From Streptomyces sp. JH34 (GTDB lineage Bacteria > Actinomycetota > Actinomycetes > Streptomycetales > Streptomycetaceae), in NCBI RefSeq assembly GCF_029428875.1, contig NZ_JAJSOO010000001.1, positions 558,001 to 622,000 on the forward strand: a DNA stretch of 64,000 nt, read 5' to 3'. How positions within the stretch are numbered: position 1 is the first letter of the stretch; each line of letters begins with the position of its first letter. The notes under the pieces are model-generated. The model was not told where the DNA came from, did not search any database, and worked only from the letters and a program-made list of their open reading frames with translations. The position numbers and the translations under genes are program-made. Shown here piece by piece: positions 53,591-64,000 of this stretch.

Positions 53591-54368
53591 AGGGGTCTCC
53601 CGTTCTGCCTGTCCACGACTCTACTTCGTGCCATGAACTGCTGGATTTGTGCAACGCAATGCCGTGTGATGCGCCGGTCGGTGAAGCGAATGCAGTGACC
53701 ATGACTGCGGTGACTACGCGCGTAGCGATGCCCCGTCCTGTCAAGTCGGGACAGTAATAAGCCAACTCCGCCGCGTCAACGAGGCCTTGACCAGTGCGGC
53801 TGAAAACCGTCGCGCTGGAGACCGGGAAAGTGTGCGCGCGGGAAATCCATGCATAACGCGCGAGGAGCACGGCGGCCGGGAATGCATGATCACGCATCGC
53901 GCGGAGTAATCATGGTGACCCCCGGCGCACGGTGCACGGCCGGTCACGACCCCCGGGAGCGTAGGGCTCATGCGGAGTGTGTGCGTCCATCGTGAAGAAG
54001 ACGGGGATCACGTGTGGAGAGTGTGATTACCCAGCGCATCGATCCGGACCAAGATCCGTTCTTTCAGTGGACTAGTCCAGTGATGGCCAAAACCTGTGCA
54101 CCAGGGGGCTGTACGGCGCCCTCGGACGCACCGAAATGCGACGTCAGGCATTCCGCGCCGGACACCTTCGGGGCAGGAGCCCGGCAAACCCGTCGGAGCC
54201 GTCCGGGTCCGACGGCCCCGACGGCTCCCCTGGTTCCGACGGCCGGGCGGCTCCGACCGGCGGGGCGGCCGACCGGCGGGGCGGCCGACCGGCGGGGCGG
54301 CCGACCGGCGGGGCGGCCGACCGGCCGGAGCGGGAGGCGCCCGGGCGGGAGAGCGAGAGAGCGGGCGT
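53591..54368. other. 778-base non-coding region upstream of the SARP
   Basis: No supported gene on either strand. The left two-thirds is markedly less GC-rich than the rest of the window. It contains small palindromes CTACGCGCGTAG (53714-53725) and TGGACTAGTCCA (54068-54079), and the dyad TGTC-AAGTCGG-GACA near 53740. The right end holds the 16-bp tandem repeat. It probably carries the SARP promoter, but I cannot place it. Confidence 0.5.
54253..54328. repeat. 16-bp tandem repeat, about 4.5 copies
   Basis: The unit CCGACCGGCGGGGCGG starts at 54253, 54269, 54285 and 54301, with a partial fifth copy at 54317. Copies are identical as far as I can see. The unit is not a multiple of three and lies outside genes, near the 3' end of the MBL gene. 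Confidence 0.85.
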
Positions 54369-55379
54369 TCAGCCGGCCGCACCACCCGTGACGTCGAGCA
54401 GCTCCAGGTGCCGGGGAGCCAGCACCCGCGTGGTGTCACCCCGGCCCTGGCGTTCGACGGCCTGCGTCAGCGCCGTCACCGCGTCGGAAGACACCGTGCC
54501 GGTGATCCCGGAGTCCCTCAGCGGGGTCACCATGTCGTCGTGGTGACAGGGCAGGAGCAGGGCCGGTGCCCCGAGAGCGGCCAGCAGCCGGTCCGGGTAC
54601 CCGTGCACGGCGGCGTACCCGCTCATCCCGATCACCGCCACGTCGGGCCGCACGCCCGCGAGTTCGCGCTCCGCGACGTTACTGGTGCCGGTGAGCAGCA
54701 CCGACGGACCACCCTCGACGGACACCTGGAAGGCCAGTGTCTGGCCCTCGACCAGGTCACCGAGGGTCCGGGGTCGCGCCGGGACGGCGTCCCGCGTCCC
54801 CGGCGCGAAGGAGGTGTAGTCCTGCTGCCTGCTGTGCAGACTGCGGAAGACCTCCACGCTGTAGCCGTCGAACTGGAGATGGTCTCCCCCGCTCACCGCC
54901 ACCACGTCGGCCATGCGGTGCGCGGGCGTCCCCATGGCCCCGAGGAGGTGCCGCGACGTGGTGTCGCAGAGGGTCCGCACCCGTTCACCGCTCCAGCCCG
55001 GCCGGGACAACAGCTGTGGCACGTCCGCGAGATGGTCGAAGTGCCCGTGGCTGACGAGGATCAGCTCGGGTGCCCCCGACAGCTCCTTCTCCGCCACGTG
55101 TTCCACCAGGTCGGCGTCCAGACGCAGGGGGAGCGCCGGATCGAGGCCGCCGTCCGCGCCGGCGTACGGCATACGGCTCAGGTACGGGTCGAAGAGCACA
55201 CTGCGTCCCGCGAAGGACAGCTCCCAGCCCGCGACGCCCAGCCAGCGCAGGCCGAGCCCGGTGCCCTTCGACACCACGCGCGGACGGGCGGCCGGCAGCG
55301 GGGCGGCCCCACCGACCAGCAGCCCCGCCGCCCCCGCACCCAGAACACCCTGGAGAACCGACCTTCGCGACTGATTCAT
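54369..55379 (-). CDS. Tat-exported metallo-beta-lactamase-fold protein
   Basis: 336 aa. N-terminus NQSRRSVLQGVLGAGAAGLLVGG is a twin-arginine signal (S-R-R-S-V-L-Q) with an A-x-A-type site near residue 31. The MBL metal motif H-x-H-x-D-H is complete at residues 111-116 (SHGHFDH), with further His/Asp positions (HLHS-type, LPCHHDD) later. Closest in layout to UlaG/RomA-like hydrolases rather than classical class B lactamases. Lies beside oat2 in the beta-lactam cluster, so an accessory or resistance role is possible, but unproven. Confidence 0.82.
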   Translation of the reverse strand: MNQSRRSVLQGVLGAGAAGLLVGGAAPLPAARPRVVSKGTGLGLRWLGVAGWELSFAGRSVLFDPYLSRMPYAGADGGLDPALPLRLDADLVEHVAEKELSGAPELILVSHGHFDHLADVPQLLSRPGWSGERVRTLCDTTSRHLLGAMGTPAHRMADVVAVSGGDHLQFDGYSVEVFRSLHSRQQDYTSFAPGTRDAVPARPRTLGDLVEGQTLAFQVSVEGGPSVLLTGTSNVAERELAGVRPDVAVIGMSGYAAVHGYPDRLLAALGAPALLLPCHHDDMVTPLRDSGITGTVSSDAVTALTQAVERQGRGDTTRVLAPRHLELLDVTGGAAG

Positions 55380-55478
55380 GCGCCACCTCGTTCACGTTGT
55401 GCTGATCACCCGTCACCCTACGGAGCAGTCGTGACCGGGCGGCGCATTTGAGTCAGTGGCGGGCCGGGGTGGTACGGA

Positions 55479-56657
55479 TCAGGTGGTGTACTCGGAGTTC
55501 AGCCGTACGTAACCTTCCGTCAGGTCACAGCCGTAGACGGTGAACTCCCCGTCGCCGATCCCCAGTCCGATGCCGATCACGACCTCGCCGCCGCTCATGT
55601 GCTCGGCGACGGCCCTGCGCAGCTCGGCGTCCCCGGGGCCGTCGGCGCGCTGCGGGTAGACCGTGGTCCCGCCGAACTGGACGGTGACGTTCTCCTGGAG
55701 GATGTCGGTGTCGTCGGTGCACTTGCCGATCGCCATCGTCACCCGGCCCCAGTTCGGGTCGCTGCCGTGCACCGCGGTCTTGACCAACGGCGAGTTGACG
55801 ACGGTCTTGCCGACGCGCTTGGCCTGTGCCGTGTCCCGCGCCCCGGTGACCCGCACCTCGATCAGCTTGCTGGCGCCCTCGCCGTCCGAGGCGATGTTCT
55901 TCACCAGGGCGAGCGCCACTTCGTGGAGCGCCTCCTCGAACTCCGCCGGGTCGACCTCGCCGGCCAGCCCGTTGGCGAACAGGACCGCCGTGTCGCTGGT
56001 CGAGGTGTCGGTGTCGATGGACACGGCGTTGAACGTGCGGTCCATGACGCTGCGGAAGATCCGGTCCTGCGTCTCCCGGGGCAGGAGGGCGTCGGTGGCG
56101 AAGAAGGTCAGCAGCGTCGCCATGTCGGGCTCCAGCATCCCGACCCCCTTGGCGATGCCGACGAGCGTCGCCTCGCCGCAGCGCACCCTGACCTCCTTGG
56201 GCCGGGTGTCGGTCGTCATGATGGCCCGTGCCGCACGGTCGAACCCGCCGTCAGGGAAGGGCCAGGAGAGCGTCTTGATGTGCGCGCGGATCTGCTCCAT
56301 GGGGTACTGGAGGCCGATCACCCCGGTGGAGGCGATCAGCAGTTCGTCCTCCGGGAGCCCGGTGGCGGCGGCCACCGCTCCCCGGATCTCGCGGGCGTTG
56401 TCCTCCCCCTCCACGCCGGTGGCGACATTGGCGTTCCGCGCGAGGACCACGACCCCGCGCGCCTGCCCGTCGGCAGCCGCCGCCCGGCTGAGCACCACGC
56501 TCGGCCCGGAGAAGCGGGACTTGGTGAACACCGCGCTGACCTGCGTGGGCACGGTCGAGGCCAGCACCGTGAAGTCGTCCCGCCCGTCGTCCGAGAGTCC
56601 TGCCGGAGCGGTGTGCACCACGAACCCCGCGGGGTCCCGGTCTGTCGTACCGGTCAT
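55479..56657 (-). CDS. oat2: ornithine acetyltransferase, Oat2 type
   Basis: 392 aa. Ntn-hydrolase of the ArgJ family. The autocleavage motif G-V-G-M-L-E-P-D-M-A-T-L-L has its Thr at residue 181, the same number as in S. clavuligerus OAT2. Start MTGTTDRDP at 56657 (GAAAGAAGG before it); an upstream ATG (56711) has no support. It transfers acetyl from N-acetylornithine to glutamate, or handles related guanidino/ornithine recycling for the pathway. Divergent from ceaS2. Confidence 0.92.
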   Translation of the reverse strand: MTGTTDRDPAGFVVHTAPAGLSDDGRDDFTVLASTVPTQVSAVFTKSRFSGPSVVLSRAAAADGQARGVVVLARNANVATGVEGEDNAREIRGAVAAATGLPEDELLIASTGVIGLQYPMEQIRAHIKTLSWPFPDGGFDRAARAIMTTDTRPKEVRVRCGEATLVGIAKGVGMLEPDMATLLTFFATDALLPRETQDRIFRSVMDRTFNAVSIDTDTSTSDTAVLFANGLAGEVDPAEFEEALHEVALALVKNIASDGEGASKLIEVRVTGARDTAQAKRVGKTVVNSPLVKTAVHGSDPNWGRVTMAIGKCTDDTDILQENVTVQFGGTTVYPQRADGPGDAELRRAVAEHMSGGEVVIGIGLGIGDGEFTVYGCDLTEGYVRLNSEYTT

Positions 56658-56696
56658 GATCGCCTTCTTTCCTCTGCGCTTCACTATACGGGAGCC

Positions 56697-56710
56697 TGTA
56701 TGTCTATTCA
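56697..56710. promoter_or_regulatory. possible ARG box between oat2 and ceaS2
   Basis: TGTAT-GTCT-ATTCA; on the minus strand TGAAT-AGAC-ATACA, which fits the ArgR core TGAAT-N4-ATTCA with a single mismatch. It lies in the 212-base divergent promoter region of oat2 and ceaS2, two genes tied to arginine metabolism. Confidence 0.4.
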
Positions 56711-56788
56711 TCTATCACGGGTGGCCTTCGCGCAAGGCCCGAACCGGCCGCCCGTCGGGTCGAAGCGCACTACAGAGCGGTCGGATAG

Positions 56789-58585
<1,797 letters not shown>

Positions 58586-58587
58586 TC

Positions 58588-60117
58588 ATGGCACACACAC
58601 TCCCCGCGGCCACGGGGTTCCTGGCCTCCGCCCATCAGGGCGGGGGCCGGGCCCCCGGGCCCGTCTTCGCGACCCTGGGTGCCCACGAATCCGTGGCCGA
58701 GGCCCTCCGCTCCCAGACCCTCAGCGCCGTGCTCGTGCACTCGGGTGCACCCGGGGACGCCGTGGCCCGCTCCGGCGACACGGCGCTCGTCCTGGCCGGC
58801 GAGCTCTACAACAGGGAGGAACTGCTCACCCTCCTCCCGCCCGGCAGCGACGCCGGCACGGACGCGCAACTCGTGCTCGCTCTCCTGGGCGTCTACGACC
58901 TGCACGCGTTCCGGCTGCTCAACGGCCGGTTCGCGGCGGCCGCCGCGCTCGGCGACCGCGTGCTCCTGGCCACCGATCACGCGGGATCCGTCCCGCTGTA
59001 CACCCTTCCCGCGCCGGGGCGTGTCCTCGCCGCCACCGAGATCAAGGCCCTCGTCCCGGCGACGGCGGGGACTCCGCCGGCCGGGCGGCCCGTCGCCGAC
59101 GCGCGGAGGGTGCGCCGAGTACCGGGGGTCCACCAGGTGCCCGCCGGCACGGTCCTGGACCTGGACGTCCGTACGGGCACCGCCGTGCCCTCCCGGACCT
59201 GGGCGCCCGCGCTGTCACGGCGTGTGCTGTCCGAGGCCGACGCGACCGACGCGGTGCGCAGGACTCTGGAGCGGGCCGTCAAGGCTCGCACAGGAGGCAC
59301 CACTCCCCTGGTGGTGCTGTCCGGAGGAATCGATTCCTCCGGAGTCGCCGCGCTCGCCGCCGCGCACACGGACGGCCCGCTGGACACGCTCTCCATGGGC
59401 ACCGACACCGCGGACGAGTTCGCCGAGGCCCGCGTGGTCGCCACGCACCTCGGCTCCGCCCACCGGGAGATCACCGTCCCCACCGTGGACCTGCTCGGCC
59501 AGCTGCCGTACGCGATATGGGCGTCCGAGTCCGTCGACCCGGACATCATCGAGTACCTGCTGCCGCTCACCGCCCTGTACCGGGCGCTCGACGGTCCGCC
59601 CCGCCGGATCCTCACCGGCTACGGGGCCGACATCCCGCTCGCCGGCATGCACCGCGAGGACCGGCTGCCCCAGCTGGACACGGCCGTGGCACTCGACATG
59701 GCCACGTTCGACGGCCTCAACGAGATGACACCGGTGCTCTCGGGCATCCAGGGCCACTGGTCGACGCACCCGTACTGGGACCGCGACGTGCTGGACCTGC
59801 TGGTGCCGCTGGAGGCCGGCCTCAAGCGCCGTTACGGCCGGGACAAATGGGTCCTGCGCGAGGCGATGAGCGCCCTGCTCCCGCAGGAGACCGTCACCCG
59901 CCCGAAGCTCGGTGTGCACGAGGGTTCCGGGACGACGTCCTCCTTCAGCCTCCTGCTGATGGACGCCGGCGTGCCGGACGCCGATGTCCACCGGGCCAAG
60001 TCCCTGGTGGTGCGGGAGATCTTCGACCGGGTGGTCGTCGAAGGACTGCCGCCCGCACAGGTCAGCACCGCCGACGCGGTGCACCGGGTGGCCGCACTGC
60101 TGAAGGAGACCGAGTGA
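58588..60117 (+). CDS. bls2: beta-lactam synthetase
   Basis: 509 aa asparagine-synthetase-B-like enzyme. N-terminal Ntn-type domain (no catalytic Cys at position 2, as in beta-lactam synthetase), ATP-pyrophosphatase loop S-G-G-I-D-S-S at about 245-251, G-x-G-A-D (GYGADIPLAG), and the catalytic Lys in R-P-K-L-G-V-H-E-G-S. It forms the beta-lactam ring from carboxyethylarginine (deoxyguanidinoproclavaminate). The start is two bases after the ceaS2 stop. Confidence 0.96.
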   Translation: MAHTLPAATGFLASAHQGGGRAPGPVFATLGAHESVAEALRSQTLSAVLVHSGAPGDAVARSGDTALVLAGELYNREELLTLLPPGSDAGTDAQLVLALLGVYDLHAFRLLNGRFAAAAALGDRVLLATDHAGSVPLYTLPAPGRVLAATEIKALVPATAGTPPAGRPVADARRVRRVPGVHQVPAGTVLDLDVRTGTAVPSRTWAPALSRRVLSEADATDAVRRTLERAVKARTGGTTPLVVLSGGIDSSGVAALAAAHTDGPLDTLSMGTDTADEFAEARVVATHLGSAHREITVPTVDLLGQLPYAIWASESVDPDIIEYLLPLTALYRALDGPPRRILTGYGADIPLAGMHREDRLPQLDTAVALDMATFDGLNEMTPVLSGIQGHWSTHPYWDRDVLDLLVPLEAGLKRRYGRDKWVLREAMSALLPQETVTRPKLGVHEGSGTTSSFSLLLMDAGVPDADVHRAKSLVVREIFDRVVVEGLPPAQVSTADAVHRVAALLKETE

Positions 60118-60173
60118 ACCGGACCGGACCCCGCACGGGCCTCCCACGGCCCGTCCTACAGGAGGGTTGACGC

Positions 60174-62095
<1,922 letters not shown>

Positions 62096-62111
62096 CCGCT
62101 TCCCACGGCCC

Positions 62112-62159
62112 GGCGGGCCGGTGGTGCTCCCCGACGGTGCGGGGCGCCACCGGCCCGCC
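62112..62159. terminator. terminator after cas2
   Basis: GGCGGGCCGGTGG (62112-62124) and CCACCGGCCCGCC (62147-62159), perfect 13-bp stem with a further inner stem. Ends the ceaS2-bls2-pah2-cas2 unit before the PBP gene. Confidence 0.85.
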
Positions 62160-62306
62160 CGTCGTGCTGCGCGCTCTCGGCTCACTCTCCCGCCGCTCTC
62201 CACGGGGGCCCGGCGTCCACGGGCAGCGGTTAGCGTGTCGGGCAGGTGGCCGGAGGCGGTCCGGTCGCGGCAGAGGTATCCGCAGTGGACAAGGAGACAA
62301 CGCCAA

Positions 62307-63959
62307 GTGTCGGACCCCACCTTGCAGCAGATGGCACGTCATGACCGCGCAGGCCGACGCAGAGGGCCGTTACTGGGTGTGGCGACGGCCGTCGTCCTGG
62401 CGGCCGGGGCGGGGTGGTGGGGGTACAGCGCCTGGTCCGGTAACGAACCGGAGAAGGATCCCGAGGTGGTCGCGGCGACCGCCCGGCTCCAGTCTTTCCT
62501 CGACGCCTGGGCCGCGGGCGAGGCCGCGAAGGCCGGGGCGCTGTCGGACTCGCCGAAGACCGCGGAGTCGTTGCTGACCTCGGTGATGACCAATCTGAAA
62601 CCCACCGCGTCCGAGCTGTCGGCGGGCGACGGCGAGAAGAACGACAAGGGCGAGGTGACCGTCCCCTACACAGCGCGGTTCACCGTCCCCGCGGTCGGCG
62701 TGTTCCGCTACGAGTCCGAGGCGACCCTGGTCAGGAAGGCCGAGGAGTGGATCGTGGAGTTCGGCTCCCCGATGGTCCATCCGCGGCTGGTGCCCGGCAA
62801 GACGCTGGCGCTGAAGGCGGTGGCGAAACGTGCCGCGGTGCTCGACAAGCACGGCGACGACCTGCAGGCCGCTTCGCTGCGCGGCTCGGTCGACGAGCAG
62901 GGCAAGGGGGCCTTCGGTCTGGAGGCACGCTACGACAAGCAGTTGCGGGGCGGCGGGGGAGCCGCCACCAGTGAGGTGGTGATCGCCGACCGGCAGTCCG
63001 GCGAGGCCGAGGCCTCACTCACGAAGAGCAGCGCGAAGCCCGGCGAACCCGTGCGCACCACCATCGATCCGAAGGTCCAGGGAGCCGCGGCCGCGGCGAT
63101 GGAAGGGCTGAAGGTCAACGCGGCCCTGATCGCCCTGGAGCCGTCGACCGGGAACATCCTTGCCGTCTCCAGCCGTCCGGCCGGCGGCATCAACCGGGCG
63201 CTGGCGGGGCGGTACCCGCCCGGGTCGACGTTCAAGGTGGTCACGGCGGCGGCGATGCTGAAGGCGGGCATGAAACCGTCGGACGTGGTGGCGTGTCCCA
63301 AGTTCGCCCACGTCGACGGGCAGCGGTTCGAGAACCAGAACCAGTTCACGCTGCCGGCGGGATCGACGTTCAAGGACTCCTTCGCGAAGTCCTGCAACAC
63401 GATGTTCGTGGAGAACCGCGCCGAGGCCGGTGGTTCCGCCCTGCACGACACGGCGGAGGCCTTCGGGATCGGTGGCGAGTGGGACGTCGGGGACACGACG
63501 TACGACGGGTCGGTCCCCGTGAGCACGTCCGACAACGACCTCGCGGCGTCCACCATCGGACAGGCCCGGGTGCAGGCGTCGCCCCTGGTGATGGCGTCGA
63601 TAGCGGCGACGGTGAAGGAGGGCACCTTCAAGCAGCCGGTACTGGTGCCCGACGCGGTCAAGGAGAAGCACGAGGCGACCGCGCGGCTGGACCCGTCCGT
63701 GACGGGCGCCCTGCGCGACATGATGCGGGCGACGGTGACGTACGGAGCGGGCAGCGCCCTGACCGGCCTCCCGGGGGAACCGCACGCCAAGACCGGGACG
63801 GCCGAGTTCGGCCAGGAGAAGCCCCCGCGCACCCACGCCTGGATGATCGGCTACCAGGGCGGCAGCGATCTGGCGTGGTGCGTGATGCTGGAGGACGGCG
63901 GTTCGGGCGGCGCCGACGCGGGGCCGGTGGCGGCCAGGTTCCTGGAGAACCTCACCTGA
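62307..63959 (+). CDS. penicillin-binding protein, class B-like with NTF2 domain
   Basis: 550 aa. GTG start with AAGGAG about ten bases before. One membrane anchor (about 16-34), an NTF2/MecA_N-like domain (about 45-165), then a transpeptidase: S-T-F-K around 305-308 (PGSTFKVV), S-C-N around 361-363 (KSCNTMF) and K-T-G around 494-496 (AKTGTAEF). MecA_N-type PBPs can be low-affinity. S. clavuligerus carries PBP genes at the equivalent cluster edge (pcbR, pbpA, pbp2), so a self-resistance or cell-wall role tied to the cluster is likely, but affinity cannot be read from sequence. Confidence 0.9.
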   Translation: MSDPTLQQMARHDRAGRRRGPLLGVATAVVLAAGAGWWGYSAWSGNEPEKDPEVVAATARLQSFLDAWAAGEAAKAGALSDSPKTAESLLTSVMTNLKPTASELSAGDGEKNDKGEVTVPYTARFTVPAVGVFRYESEATLVRKAEEWIVEFGSPMVHPRLVPGKTLALKAVAKRAAVLDKHGDDLQAASLRGSVDEQGKGAFGLEARYDKQLRGGGGAATSEVVIADRQSGEAEASLTKSSAKPGEPVRTTIDPKVQGAAAAAMEGLKVNAALIALEPSTGNILAVSSRPAGGINRALAGRYPPGSTFKVVTAAAMLKAGMKPSDVVACPKFAHVDGQRFENQNQFTLPAGSTFKDSFAKSCNTMFVENRAEAGGSALHDTAEAFGIGGEWDVGDTTYDGSVPVSTSDNDLAASTIGQARVQASPLVMASIAATVKEGTFKQPVLVPDAVKEKHEATARLDPSVTGALRDMMRATVTYGAGSALTGLPGEPHAKTGTAEFGQEKPPRTHAWMIGYQGGSDLAWCVMLEDGGSGGADAGPVAARFLENLT

Positions 63960-64000
63960 GCGCCTCTTCCTCCGGACCGGGCACCGGGGCCCGCGTCGCT

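Noticed and set aside
53388..53897. Minus-strand open frame overlapping the SARP upstream region
   Set aside because: It overlaps the SARP in another frame, has no ribosome site and no family resemblance; the region is better read as regulatory.
54253..54328. Tandem repeat considered as a CRISPR array
   Set aside because: Units are 16 bp and directly adjacent with no unique spacers, and no cas genes are present.

Overview
The window is chromosomal DNA from a Streptomyces or close relative. It has very high GC, strong third-position GC bias, frequent GTG starts, AGGAG-type ribosome sites, many ATGA/GTGA gene overlaps, and families typical of the genus (SARP, DUF1206, DUF5709, SpoOM, Tat, BLIP). 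I saw no rRNA, tRNA, transposase, integrase or CRISPR array. About 58 protein genes are supported, the first of them cut by the left edge.

Left part (1-34.5 kb): mostly ordinary chromosomal genes in small operons. These are a universal stress protein; a cobalamin riboswitch followed by the cobalt importer cbiMNQO; a SulP anion transporter; a tetR-SDR-alcohol dehydrogenase operon; marR plus an MMPL pump; SpoOM and TatA-like genes; an NAD-binding epimerase coupled to a photolyase; DUF1206 and DoxX membrane proteins; a dienoyl-CoA reductase-like enzyme with a PadR regulator; a secreted BLIP-family (beta-lactamase inhibitory protein) homologue; a DMT/PAP2 pair with a divergent TetR; an SPFH/NAD-kinase-like/Nudix set; an FBP zinc-finger protein; an AlkB-type dioxygenase; and an operon of lipid kinase/phosphatase and BrkB membrane proteins. 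Clear operators (perfect dyads) and intrinsic terminators are visible at many boundaries.

Right part (34.8-64 kb): a clavulanic-acid-type cluster. In order: gcaS, orf16, oppA2 and orf14 (+); orf13, orf12, ferredoxin and cyp (-); cad and claR (+); oppA1 (-); then an insert containing a very large secreted SGNH hydrolase and a small membrane protein (+), a SARP regulator (-) and a Tat-exported metallo-beta-lactamase-fold protein (-); then oat2 (-); then ceaS2, bls2, pah2 and cas2 (+); then a penicillin-binding protein (+). Key catalytic residues are present, several at exactly the S. clavuligerus numbering: Glu57 of CeaS2, His144/Glu146/His279/Arg293 of Cas2, and Thr181 of Oat2.

Inferred pathway: CeaS2 joins glyceraldehyde-3-phosphate and arginine, Bls2 closes the beta-lactam, Pah2 removes the guanidino carbon, and Cas2 performs three oxidations to clavaminate. 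GcaS adds glycine. Orf12, Orf14, OppA1/OppA2, Cyp and Fd act in the late steps, Cad reduces clavaldehyde, Oat2 recycles arginine precursors, and Orf13 may export product. ClaR and the SARP are the likely pathway regulators. No cephamycin genes are in the window. Relative to the S. clavuligerus map as I remember it, the ceaS2-cas2 block appears inverted and unrelated genes sit between oppA1 and oat2. Clavulanate-like clusters lacking a cephamycin neighbour have been reported in S. flavogriseus/S. pratensis-type strains, so the cluster itself may not be new. The BLIP homologue, the Tat MBL protein, the SGNH insert and the promoter motifs are the parts most worth a second look.
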